Positions 38,777 through 46,608 of a DNA stretch of 56,106 nt are shown one piece after another. The position numbers and the translations under genes were made by a program. The notes under the pieces were generated by a model. That model ran no database searches and was not told the DNA's origin. It saw only the letters and a program-made list of their open reading frames with translations. Position 1 is the stretch's first letter, and each line of letters starts with the position of its first letter. The DNA is from DASZTU01 sp035493835 (GTDB lineage: Bacteria > Pseudomonadota > Alphaproteobacteria > Rhizobiales > Devosiaceae), in contig DATJHO010000047.1 in NCBI GenBank assembly GCA_035493835.1, positions 1 through 56,106 of the forward strand, given 5' to 3'.

Positions 38777-40548
38777 ATGGATAATCAGAACCTCGACTTA
38801 AGGGCCTTTGTTGGTTTGCTACGGGGCAATGTGGCGCTCATCGCCGTTATAGCGGGGATCTGCCTTGCGGCCGCCTTTGCCTTGGCCACGGTGCTGGAGC
38901 CGGTCTATACCGCCACGGCGTTGGTGCTGGTAGATCCCACGCACGAGGACATCCTTTCGCAAGCGACCACCCAGCCTCTCACGACGCTCGATAGCTCGCG
39001 TGTGGACGCCGAAGTACCACTCGTGACGGCGCAGAGTACTTTATTGGGCGTCATCGACAAACTTAAGTTGGCCCAAAATGACGCGTTTCTGCCCAAGGCA
39101 GGCAAAGTGGGGGGGGCCTGCTGGAGTCGCTGCATCTGGGAACTCCCGAGGTTCCGAGCCCCGAAGATGTGATGGACGCTGTGCTGAGTACGCTCAGCGC
39201 GGCCCTCACGGTGTCACGCGTTGAATCCACGCCGCTCATCTCTGTAACGGTCCAGACCGGATCGTCAAATCTTTCGGCCCAGCTGGCCAATACACTGGTC
39301 GAGCAATACATCGCGGATCAGCTTCAGGCCAAAGTCGCCTCGATATCAGCCGCCAGAGACAAGATCGAGCGCCGACTGAAGGATGTGGGTTCGGCGTTGG
39401 CAGTTGCCCAGAATGCCATCAGCCGCAACAATCAGAGCGCATCAAACTCAGCTTCGCCGCCGGCGGGCGTGCCTCCCGATGCGGGCGACAGCAGGCTGGA
39501 AGCGCTTCGCGTGCAGCAGAACGTGCAGGTCATCCGCACCCAATATCAGGCTCTCATCGCACGCGCCCAGGATCTCGAAACGCAGGAATATCTGCAAGTT
39601 CCCGACAGCCGCCTCGTTTCGGAGGCGATCGCGCCCGCGGCACCTTCGGCGCCGAACCGCCGGTTGATCCTTATCATGGGAGGTTTGGCCGGACTGGCTT
39701 TGGGCGTCGGCATTACGGTGCTGAAGGACGTGTTTACGGGTGGCTTCACCTCGGTGGAGGCAGTGGAAGCAATTCTGCGCACGTCGGCCGTGGCGCAATT
39801 ACCGAAACGCTCACTCCCGGCACTCGTTCGCGGGAGCGTCGCCGACAGCGTGGTGACGGCGCCGTTCACGGCCTATTCGGAAGCTGTGCGGCAGTTGAAC
39901 GTGCAAGCCGACTTTATGCTGAGGGCAGCGGCGGAACGCCCGGATGTGCCGACCGCCCCGTACAAGCCCGCGGAAGGCGCTGTCGTGGTCGTGACCTCCA
40001 CCGGCGCCGGCGAGGGCAAAACCGTTGTCTCCCTGAGTATCGCCCGATCGTTCGCTATTTCGGGACGCAGGACGCTGTTGATCGACGCCGACTCCCGCCG
40101 TGGCGACCTGCGGAGGCATTTGAAGCTGTCGCCGGCGCACAATTGGTCCGACATTGTCGATTGGGCGAGGGCTCCGCGCGAAGAATTCCGCACGCTCTTG
40201 ACCCAGGACCGGCTGACGGACCTCGATACATTGATCTGGTATCGAGGTAACTCGAAGGAAAGCCCCGAAGGGTCATATGTAGAGCTGACGAAAATTCTTG
40301 CAGCAGCCAAGCGCAATTTCGACGTGGTTATCGTCGATACGCCGCCCGTCGGGCTAGTGGCGGATGCGCTTGTGCTCGCCGAGAGCGCCGATCTGGTACT
40401 TTTCGTGCTAAAATGGGGAAGAACGTCACGTATCCGGGCCAGCTACGCGTTGCGATCACTCAAATCTGTCCTGCCCCCCAAGGTAAGAATTCTTTCGACG
40501 CTCAATCAGCGTAAGGGCAAGAATAAATCGAAATACTATTACGGCTAG
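38777..40548 (+). pseudogene. exoP: chain-length determinant / BY-kinase (ExoP/Wzc-like), frameshifted at a G8 tract
   Basis: An ExoP-type co-polymerase fused to a bacterial tyrosine kinase. The Wzz domain starts DLRAFVGLLRGN with a first helix (VALIAVIAGICLAAAFALA), and the second helix is RRLILIMGGLAGLALGVGI. The kinase part has Walker A STGAGEGKT, Walker A' TLLIDADSRRGDL, Walker B VVIVDTPPVGL and a C-terminal tyrosine cluster KYYYG. Frame is lost at eight Gs (39109-39116): the first frame dies at 39172, and the second continues through LLESLHLGTPEVPSPEDV, so one more G (or two fewer) would restore about 590 residues. It could be a true mutation, a phase-variable tract or a sequencing error. 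Confidence 0.85.
39109..39116 (+). repeat. G8 homopolymer at the frameshift point
   Basis: Eight consecutive Gs inside the coding sequence of the ExoP-like gene, exactly where the two reading frames must join. Nine or six Gs would give one continuous frame. Such tracts are prone to slippage in replication, and to miscounting in some sequencing chemistries. Confidence 0.9.
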
Positions 40549-40562
40549 GCGTCCTCTTTCCC

Positions 40563-40590
40563 AGCTGACGGCCGTCGGCCGCAGCTTTAT
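40563..40590 (+). terminator. probable rho-independent terminator after exoP
   Basis: AGCTG-A-CGGCC, loop GTC, GGCCG-CAGCT forms a 10-bp GC-rich stem with one bulged A, followed by TTAT. It lies 14 bases past the exoP-like stop and before the convergent 40645 gene. Confidence 0.6.
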
Positions 40591-40644
40591 TAGCAATACC
40601 TCCCCGATAGACGTCCAGCGGAGCAGAATTGATCGTCAGGCACC

Positions 40645-41139
40645 TTATAGGGTGGCAGCTGCGATCAGTTTGCCGGTCGGGTCGTTCAAAGCAGAGTCCG
40701 GGCAGTCGTCTCCCAGAATAATTGCCCGGACGACGAGTTCCGGGTTACTAATGCCGAAACCGTTGAGCAGTCTTCGTTCGTAGTACATGAAGGTCGCTTC
40801 AACGACCGGTTCATCAGTGTAGAGTTTGCCGCTGAGGGTGTAGTAGAGGCGTTGTCCGTCAGCCTGCTCTTCAACGATGTCTTGCGATGCCCCCGTTGGG
40901 GCGACCGCCGCGATGCGAATTGTGCAATCTCCCCTGGTGCCATCGGCCCAGAGAGGATTGGTCCCGGCGACCGGCATCGTGATCGCGAAGCCGCTCGCGT
41001 TGAAGAACGCAGCCACCGTAGGATCGAGGCCCGGAGTATCCCAATTCGCTTCGCCCATATTGGCGAAAGCCAAGGTTTTCAGGCCCAGGCCGACAGCCAG
41101 CGCCGCGAGCAGAGCCAATTTAGCGAGTTTCTGGGGCAT
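40645..41139 (-). CDS. exosortase-linked membrane-anchored protein (EpsI-like, tentative)
   Basis: A protein of about 164 aa with one N-terminal hydrophobic helix (LALLAALAVGLGLKTLAFA) and a periplasmic domain (PGLDPTVAAFFNASGF ... RLYYTLSGKLYTDEPVVEATFMYYERRLLNGFG). In layout it resembles the EpsI proteins that accompany or are fused to exosortases, but I cannot confirm the domain by eye. ATG 41139 overlaps the exosortase stop by 20 bases, so the two are coupled. The frame also opens at a TTG at 41163. A role in exosortase action or exopolysaccharide export is inferred from context. Confidence 0.6.
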   Translation of the reverse strand: MPQKLAKLALLAALAVGLGLKTLAFANMGEANWDTPGLDPTVAAFFNASGFAITMPVAGTNPLWADGTRGDCTIRIAAVAPTGASQDIVEEQADGQRLYYTLSGKLYTDEPVVEATFMYYERRLLNGFGISNPELVVRAIILGDDCPDSALNDPTGKLIAAATL

Positions 41140-42013
41140 CGTTCCGCATCGCCTGGAAGCCAATTATCAGAATTGCCACCACGTTAAGCCAGTTTGCGAT
41201 GTTGGCGCCGACGGGACCATGGGCGAGTTCATACCATTCCACAGACAGCGTCATCACCGCCATGCGGCAGACGTTGATCGCGACTACGGCGGCGCAAGCG
41301 GCCAGGCAGTAGCTGACACTCCTGAAGTTCCATTTCCGGTCCTGAAAGGTAACGACCGTGGTCAGCCACATGATCGCCAGGGAGACGTTATGAACCGAAG
41401 AACAGGGACTGTAGATGATCAGAACGTCCGATCCCTCCCGGAAGGCGACGGTATTTCCGATTACCGCGGTCCCCATGATCGAGCCGACGAGTAATGCATC
41501 GAGATGGAGAACATGGCTGCCCACCACCGCAAACACCAGCCGACCCCAGATCGAGGGCAGCATGGCTGCAAGCGCGATAATTGCGGCCGCCTTCAAAGCC
41601 GGCGAGCCTCGAGACGAAAAATACAAGTACGGAGCCAATGCGCCCAAAGTCGCCCAACTGAGGAGCGACACCGGCACTAAAAAACCAAGGCACAACAAGG
41701 CGCCTACGGCCAGATCGGCCTGCCTCACAGGCGAGCTTACCTGGCCCTTGAGGGACTTGATCACGGCTGCGACGCACGCTCCCCACAGGAACACGCTAAC
41801 GCCGAAGGTTTCGATCAGTGCATTCAGCCAGCCGTCTGTCTGTACGGTATATAGGCAACTATCGATGAGTGCGTTCGCGAATCCGATTGTCAGCAGCGCG
41901 GCAAAGAACGCCTCTCTCGAGACAGGAGCCTTGACCGCGGACATGAAAAACCGGACGGCGTCTGTTCGCCGCCCGGCCGTAGTTTCCACCCCACGACCAT
42001 CGTAATCTGACAT
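41120..42013 (-). CDS. exosortase/archaeosortase-like membrane protease
   Basis: A 297-aa multi-helix membrane protein (about eight helices). Near the C terminus it carries the three exosortase catalytic signatures in order and spacing: Cys 204 in YSPCSSVHNVSL, Arg 250 in INVCRMAVM, and His 265 in LAHGPVGANIANW. Exosortases are transpeptidases or proteases that cut short C-terminal sorting tags and often sit in exopolysaccharide loci. Here the gene lies directly downstream of a small tagged protein, its likely substrate. The classical CSG reads CSS, so it may be a divergent subfamily. ATG 42013 is preferred to TTG 42037. Confidence 0.8.
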   Translation of the reverse strand: MSDYDGRGVETTAGRRTDAVRFFMSAVKAPVSREAFFAALLTIGFANALIDSCLYTVQTDGWLNALIETFGVSVFLWGACVAAVIKSLKGQVSSPVRQADLAVGALLCLGFLVPVSLLSWATLGALAPYLYFSSRGSPALKAAAIIALAAMLPSIWGRLVFAVVGSHVLHLDALLVGSIMGTAVIGNTVAFREGSDVLIIYSPCSSVHNVSLAIMWLTTVVTFQDRKWNFRSVSYCLAACAAVVAINVCRMAVMTLSVEWYELAHGPVGANIANWLNVVAILIIGFQAMRNDAPETR

Positions 42014-42054
42014 GGCAACCAAACCGTGGTGGATCAAACGCTGCGGGCCGCCAG

Positions 42055-42303
42055 TCAGACCGTGCTTTTTTCGCGCCGCCGCCTAAATGCCACGATCGCA
42101 TAGCCGCCGGCAGCGAGCGCCAACGACGACAAGCCGACCCCGGCAATCGGTCCCGGGGCACCGTGACCATGGCTAGGAACGTGACCATGGCCGGGAAAGG
42201 GGCCAAACGGACCATGCCAATCAAAGCCCTTGGCATTGGCAGTGGACCCGCCCGCGAGAAGTACAAGCGCAGCAACTAATGCAATTCGTCCAAGAGACAA
42301 CAT
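42055..42303 (-). CDS. small His/Gly/Pro-rich secreted protein with a C-terminal sorting tag
   Basis: An 82-aa protein in three parts. A signal peptide (IALVAALVLLAGGSTANAKG) is followed by a 20-residue His/Gly/Pro segment (WHGPFGPFPGHGHVPSHGHG). The C terminus has a short motif GPIAGVG, one hydrophobic helix (LSSLALAAGGYAIVAF) and a basic end RRRREKS. That tripartite end is the pattern of PEP-CTERM-like exosortase targets. The gene is 41 bases upstream of the exosortase, on the same strand. TGGAG before the ATG is a good ribosome site. A near CtrA half-match (TTAA-N7-TAAA) lies at 42320-42334. Confidence 0.75.
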   Translation of the reverse strand: MLSLGRIALVAALVLLAGGSTANAKGFDWHGPFGPFPGHGHVPSHGHGAPGPIAGVGLSSLALAAGGYAIVAFRRRREKSTV

Positions 42304-42899
42304 TACCTAACTCCACTTCTTAACACTTTGTAAACCAATCATGCCCCGACGCTTGAGGCAAGTCGAAAGAGCTATCAGCAGCTAAACAGTCTACATTCCG
42401 CCTGATGCCGCGGTTCTATCTGGCTGATGCTAGGGTAGCGGTAGCATGCAGAGCAGATGAGCTTACGAGCAAAGCTGGCTTCGAGTGAAATCTTCGGCCT
42501 GACAACCGATCTTGAACGGTTCAGGAAAAGATCAGCGCGGAGCGATTTGGATGGGTTATGATTACTGCAGTCGGATAAACGACCACTCCGGGTCGAACAG
42601 GAAGACCGTAGCTGCGAACAGAACCGCTTCTGCTGCCCTTCTGAAGAATGGACTCATCCGATCCAAATCATGTTGCGAACTGGCCTTGCCAATGAAGCAG
42701 GGTGCGGATTTTCTTGCACCTGCTTTGTAGGACATCCGCCAGTTTGCAAATTGCTTGTGATGCAGGCGATGCGATTGATCTCTGCCCTTTTTGGACACGC
42801 TTCATTTTACATTCGGCAAGACCGGTCACATTGCCAAACTAATCCCCGCGGAGTCCTGCTGCCCTATCCTCATCGCCATTCAGGATCGATGAGGACAAC
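42304..42899. other. 596-base gap between divergent genes
   Basis: This gap lies between the sorting-tag protein (minus) and the spike-base gene (plus). It is AT-richer than its surroundings and includes the TTAACACTTTGTAAA sequence at 42320-42334, close to a CtrA box. Short open frames (for example 42512-42730) have no domain or ribosome site and I do not accept them. Promoters for both flanking operons should be here. Confidence 0.4.
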
Positions 42900-43160
42900 A
42901 TGACCGACAGATATCAAACCCTGGCCGCCGGCCTCAGCTCCCCGGCAGTGGGCGCCTTCCTGGTCACTCCCAACGACGCCACCGACTTGCCGGAGGTGAC
43001 GCGGGCACTGATCGTGGGACCGGGCGCGGTGCAGGTCACCACCAAGGACGGCGCGACGCTGGTGCTGCCCGACATGGGCGGCAACTGGCAATGGGACCTT
43101 CGCGTCAGCAGGGTATTGGCGACGGGCACGACCGCCACGCTTGTGGTGGGGCTCTACTGA
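42900..43160 (+). CDS. spike-base-like protein (RCAP_rcc01079 family)
   Basis: An 86-aa protein. The pattern SSPAVGAFLVTPNDATDLPEVTRALIVG ... GATLVLPDM ... LRVSRVLATGTTATLVVGLY is that of the spike-base family named for Rhodobacter capsulatus rcc01079, a head-spike protein of the gene transfer agent (GTA) that helps particles attach to capsule. The same family occurs in phage and prophage genes. No other GTA or phage structural gene is in this window. Its stop overlaps the SGNH gene start (TGATG), so the two are coupled. I recall the family from its sequence pattern and cannot verify it by search. Confidence 0.75.
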   Translation: MTDRYQTLAAGLSSPAVGAFLVTPNDATDLPEVTRALIVGPGAVQVTTKDGATLVLPDMGGNWQWDLRVSRVLATGTTATLVVGLY

Positions 43161-44440
43161 TGGCGGGGCTTGGGCTGGGTATCGGCCGATCTGCGAGGCG
43201 ACGATTGGCGACGAGTCAGATTCCCTGGCGATCGCGCGGGCTCATCGCCTCCCGCATGTCCGAGCCGTTTGCCATCACGGGTGCCTATGCGGCGGGTGGC
43301 ACCAATGCCGAGATCTACGAGAATGGTCGGCACGTCGTGGCCGTTGATGCGACCAACCCCTCGGTAGTGTTTCATAACACGCGAAACGGAACTGATGGCC
43401 CGGCCTTCACCGTCAAGACGGCACTATGGGCCTCACCATCGCTGTCGTTCGGGCCTGCGCCGATTGACTATCGAGTGATGACATGGCCCGGCGGGAGCGA
43501 TGCCGGCAAGCGGTCGCCTGCCATCGCGGCCGGCAGCTACCTCGAAAGCCAGTCTAAGGCGGTCAACGGTCTCGCGGCCGGCAATTTGCTGATGACGCGG
43601 CACCACGAAATCTACGCTTCGCCACCTGCCTTCTGGCTCGGGAACGAACTGACGATCTATGCGGGCGATGAGGTTGGCGAGGTCGGCAACGGCCTGACCG
43701 ACCGCGTGGATACGTATGGCGACTACGGCCACGGGGTCTATAGCTACCCGGCTGGCGGCTACCAGCAGTATAGCGGCCCATCCCTGGTGCTCGGTGACAG
43801 CACCACCAGAAAGGCCCGTATCGCCATCCTGAATGACAGCATCGGCATGGGTTCCGGCGAGGGGGCCGGCGGCCTGTGGGTCGGTTGGCCGCAGCGAGCC
43901 CTGCAAGCCAATTATCCGTGGTATCTGCTGGGCAATCAGGGCTATGCGCTCGCCACGCTGATGAACAGCGGAACGGAGAAGGCGCGCCGTCTGGCGCTGC
44001 TCGACCTGGCCGGCATCACTCACGTGCTGGTGCAAACAATCACCAATGACCTGGGAGCAGGGGCCACGGCCACGAGCTTCATGGCAAGCGTGGACGCGCT
44101 CGCAACGATGATGGCCGCTCTCCCGCTTCAGCCCCAGTTGATTCTGACCACTTCGACACCCCGCACCAATGCCGCGAACAACGCCCAGGCAACGACCGAT
44201 GGCGCTGGCGTCTGGGCCAACCGGCTGGCACTCAACGATGCCATCCGGGCGCAGACGAAATACGCCTGTCTCGATGTCGCTGCCTATGCGCAGGACAGCT
44301 CGAATCCGAACATTTGGGACACCGTTGGCGGCAAAGGCACCGCCGATGGCATCCACCCTGTTCTCACGACCCACCAGGCGATCGCCGCGGGCGTGGCAAC
44401 GGAGCTGGCGGCGGCACTGAGCGTGGACCGATATGCCTGA
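43160..44440 (+). CDS. SGNH/GDSL hydrolase-like protein, partner of the spike-base gene
   Basis: A 426-aa protein. The N-terminal 170 residues (FAITGAYAAGGTNAEIYENGRHV ... SYLESQSKAVNGL) form an all-beta part. From about residue 230 an SGNH hydrolase domain follows: block I-like IAILNDSIGMGSGEG, an Asn-bearing TITNDLGAG, and the Asp-His block DGIHPVL near the C terminus. So the catalytic Ser and Asp-His appear intact. In the R. capsulatus GTA the gene after rcc01079 encodes the second head-spike protein; this one is in the same position. A likely activity is carbohydrate O-acetyl esterase. The start is set by TGATG overlap at 43160. Confidence 0.75.
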   Translation: MAGLGLGIGRSARRRLATSQIPWRSRGLIASRMSEPFAITGAYAAGGTNAEIYENGRHVVAVDATNPSVVFHNTRNGTDGPAFTVKTALWASPSLSFGPAPIDYRVMTWPGGSDAGKRSPAIAAGSYLESQSKAVNGLAAGNLLMTRHHEIYASPPAFWLGNELTIYAGDEVGEVGNGLTDRVDTYGDYGHGVYSYPAGGYQQYSGPSLVLGDSTTRKARIAILNDSIGMGSGEGAGGLWVGWPQRALQANYPWYLLGNQGYALATLMNSGTEKARRLALLDLAGITHVLVQTITNDLGAGATATSFMASVDALATMMAALPLQPQLILTTSTPRTNAANNAQATTDGAGVWANRLALNDAIRAQTKYACLDVAAYAQDSSNPNIWDTVGGKGTADGIHPVLTTHQAIAAGVATELAAALSVDRYA

Positions 44441-44459
44441 TTTCGGCGCGGCGACGTCT

Positions 44460-45041
44460 CTATACTCGCCGCCGCGTCTCTGGCCAGCGCCGTTCCCTGA
44501 GGGGCTTTGCCGGATTGCCGGCATAGATGGTCCAGGGCGACAGGTCGCGAAAGGTAACGGACCTCGCGCCCAGGAGGGCGCCTTCGCCCACGGTCACGCC
44601 GGGGCCGACAAAAGCGTCCGCCGCGATCCAGGCGTGATGGCCGATGCTGATCGGCTTGGTAATCAACTGGAAATCCGGATCATCCGGCCGATGGGTGCCG
44701 CCGCACAGCTGCGCCCCTTGGGAAATGATCGCGTAGGGGCCGATCGTCACCTTATCCATGCAGTAACAATTGGCGCTGGGGCCGAGCACGGCATGCTCCC
44801 CCATTTCGAGGTTGGGTGGATACCAAACGCGCGCGGCGCCATAGACCCGGGCGGTTGGCGCCAGCCGGGCGCCAAAAGCAACCAGCAGCAGGCGGCGCCA
44901 GGCGTGTAGCGGCGGTGGCGTCCAGCCTCCCAGTGCGGCCCACGCCACCGTCCAGACGGCGCGGAACAGACGGTGGCGTAGCGAGAAGCTGGGGCCACCT
45001 TCGAGGGGCCTGCTTACTGAGGCATCCAGGGGTACGGTCAA
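44460..45041 (-). CDS. WcaF-type polysaccharide O-acetyltransferase
   Basis: A 193-aa left-handed beta-helix (hexapeptide repeat) acetyltransferase. The repeats are visible in ARLAPTARVYGAARVWYPPNLEMG and in ISIGHHAWIAADAFVGPGVTVGEGALLGARSV, with the catalytic His in GGTHRPDDPDF. It resembles the colanic acid acetyltransferase WcaF and should acetylate a sugar of the exopolysaccharide in the cytoplasm. The start is TTG 45041, preceded by GGAGGAG at a 7-base spacing; no in-frame ATG exists. It is convergent with the SGNH gene, 19 bases apart. Confidence 0.88.
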   Translation of the reverse strand: MTVPLDASVSRPLEGGPSFSLRHRLFRAVWTVAWAALGGWTPPPLHAWRRLLLVAFGARLAPTARVYGAARVWYPPNLEMGEHAVLGPSANCYCMDKVTIGPYAIISQGAQLCGGTHRPDDPDFQLITKPISIGHHAWIAADAFVGPGVTVGEGALLGARSVTFRDLSPWTIYAGNPAKPLRERRWPETRRRV

Positions 45042-45166
45042 GTGCGAACTCCTCCACGGCCCGTGCCGGCGTCACTCCCCGCCGCACATGGCAGCAACCC
45101 TTTTTGACCTCAATTGCTGCCCGGACATTCCGCTATTCGGGCACCTGCACCGAGATGTCACCCACG

Positions 45167-45844
45167 TCAGTGCGCAATTCTCTTTGCAAATCCCCTGGCG
45201 TGTCTGGCTATGCGCCGGATGCCGTTGAACAGGTGAAGGCTTTCGTCCCGTATGTGGACGCCGGTCGATTGCCAGGCTTCCACGCCCGAGCTCACAGCCG
45301 TCAGGGCAACCATTCGGGCCTCCATCTGCCCGTCTCGCCAGCGACCGATGACGTCCGTCACTTCCGAAATGGAAAACGACGTCAGGCTTCCGTCTGCCGC
45401 AAGCGCGGATGGGGCGAGCATTGCCAGCCCTATGCCCGCCTGCAGAAGATCATCGACGTTGTCGAGTCTGTCATCGACGAACACGATGTCGGAGCGCGCA
45501 ACGCCGAACAAAAGCTCGATTTCCGGCACGACGGCACTCTTTTTCAGACCGCCCGCCCATAGGCCGCGCCAACCGCCACGCTGCCGGCCGGCGCGAAACA
45601 GGTCCTCTGCACTGAACAGGCGCAGCCTTTCGCCTTCGACTATTCCGGCGCTATGAAGAATGCGGTCGGCTTCCCGGCGCGACCGATGGGTCAAGATGGC
45701 AACATCTACCCCCAGCTCTGCAATGACCGAGGTCAATTCACGGTGCAGAAGCAGCAGTTCAGCGCGAACCCAGGCCGGCGGCGTCGCTTCGAACACGACG
45801 ACACCGTCCAGGTCCAGCACGAGGACGATGTTTTTGTTGGTCAT
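45167..45844 (-). CDS. HAD-family phosphatase, paired with a PRPP-binding transferase
   Basis: A 225-aa haloacid dehalogenase-fold protein. Motif I is LVLDLDGVVVF (the nucleophile Asp and acid/base Asp), motif II appears in VAILTHRSRRE, the conserved Lys in LKKSAVVPE, and motif IV in IVFVDDRLDN. It should hydrolyse a phosphoester. Its ATG overlaps the PRTase stop as ATGA, implying joint action. In known ribofuranosyltransferases a HAD phosphatase removes the 5-phosphate left by phosphoribosyl transfer, which would suit this pair. The specific substrate is inferred, not shown. Confidence 0.85.
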   Translation of the reverse strand: MTNKNIVLVLDLDGVVVFEATPPAWVRAELLLLHRELTSVIAELGVDVAILTHRSRREADRILHSAGIVEGERLRLFSAEDLFRAGRQRGGWRGLWAGGLKKSAVVPEIELLFGVARSDIVFVDDRLDNVDDLLQAGIGLAMLAPSALAADGSLTSFSISEVTDVIGRWRDGQMEARMVALTAVSSGVEAWQSTGVHIRDESLHLFNGIRRIARHARGFAKRIAH

Positions 45845-46524
45845 TCCCAAAGGGCCAATTGCCGGCTTTCAAGCCAAGCCAGAAAATCCCGATAGAACGG
45901 GCTGTTGTTCGACCAAGGGTAGAACTGAATCTGGCGATGAAGATAGACTTCCGGCTCAACCGCGGAGGACGTCTCGAGATCGCACCAACATATGACCGCG
46001 ATGGTCACCGCAGACGCCCCGGCATGTAGCAACTGATCTCGCACGTGAACCACTGAGTTCCCCGTTACGATGCAGTCGTCCACGAGCAATACCCGCTTTC
46101 CAGCCACCTCGAACTGGAAGGGGGCGCCGGTGCTTTCCAGTTTGCTGGTGCGGTCTTGAAAATAAATCCACAAGGGCAGCAACGGCCGCCACGTGACCAG
46201 CCGGGAGGGAATGCGGAGGAACTCCTTGACGGCCAGCAATCGACGCTTGATGCGACTGCCCTGCCGCCTGACAAACACAATTTCCAGCGGAAGCCCAAGT
46301 TCGTCGCTGACGATCCGAGCCGGCACCAATGCGCCATTGGCCAACCCGACGATCACATCGCCTGTGATGTTTTTGCGAGCTATCACGGTTGCCAAATCCC
46401 GCGACAGGGCCTCAGCCTCCGACATCGGCATGAAGTCTTTTTCCAGGGTGTGCTGATACTTTGCGAAAGCTGCTGAAAGATTGTGCTGCGGAGAAACTGC
46501 CTCGCGCATACTGTTGTCATGCAT
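45841..46524 (-). CDS. phosphoribosyltransferase-fold protein in the exopolysaccharide locus
   Basis: A protein of about 227 aa of type I PRTase fold. The 13-residue PRPP motif is clear: VLLVDDCIVTGNS (two acidic residues followed by TG). The flexible-loop and hood regions (VIVGLANGALVPARIVSDELGLPLEIVFVRRQGS) are also recognisable. It resembles hypoxanthine/xanthine-type PRTases only loosely. It lies between acyltransferase and HAD genes in a glycan cluster rather than with purine genes. That argues for transfer of ribose-5-phosphate to a glycan, or else a nucleotide-salvage role. ATG 46524 is chosen over TTG 46563. Confidence 0.8.
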   Translation of the reverse strand: MHDNSMREAVSPQHNLSAAFAKYQHTLEKDFMPMSEAEALSRDLATVIARKNITGDVIVGLANGALVPARIVSDELGLPLEIVFVRRQGSRIKRRLLAVKEFLRIPSRLVTWRPLLPLWIYFQDRTSKLESTGAPFQFEVAGKRVLLVDDCIVTGNSVVHVRDQLLHAGASAVTIAVICWCDLETSSAVEPEVYLHRQIQFYPWSNNSPFYRDFLAWLESRQLALWE

Positions 46525-46608
46525 TGCAAATTCACTTTGTGAAAAAAGATGCAAAAATAACAAACTTGTTAACCAATATCATGGCGCGCGAGCAAATCCA
46601 AGCTCACC

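Noticed and set aside
42512..42730. 72-codon frame in the gap before the spike-base gene
   Set aside because: No ribosome site and no recognisable sequence.
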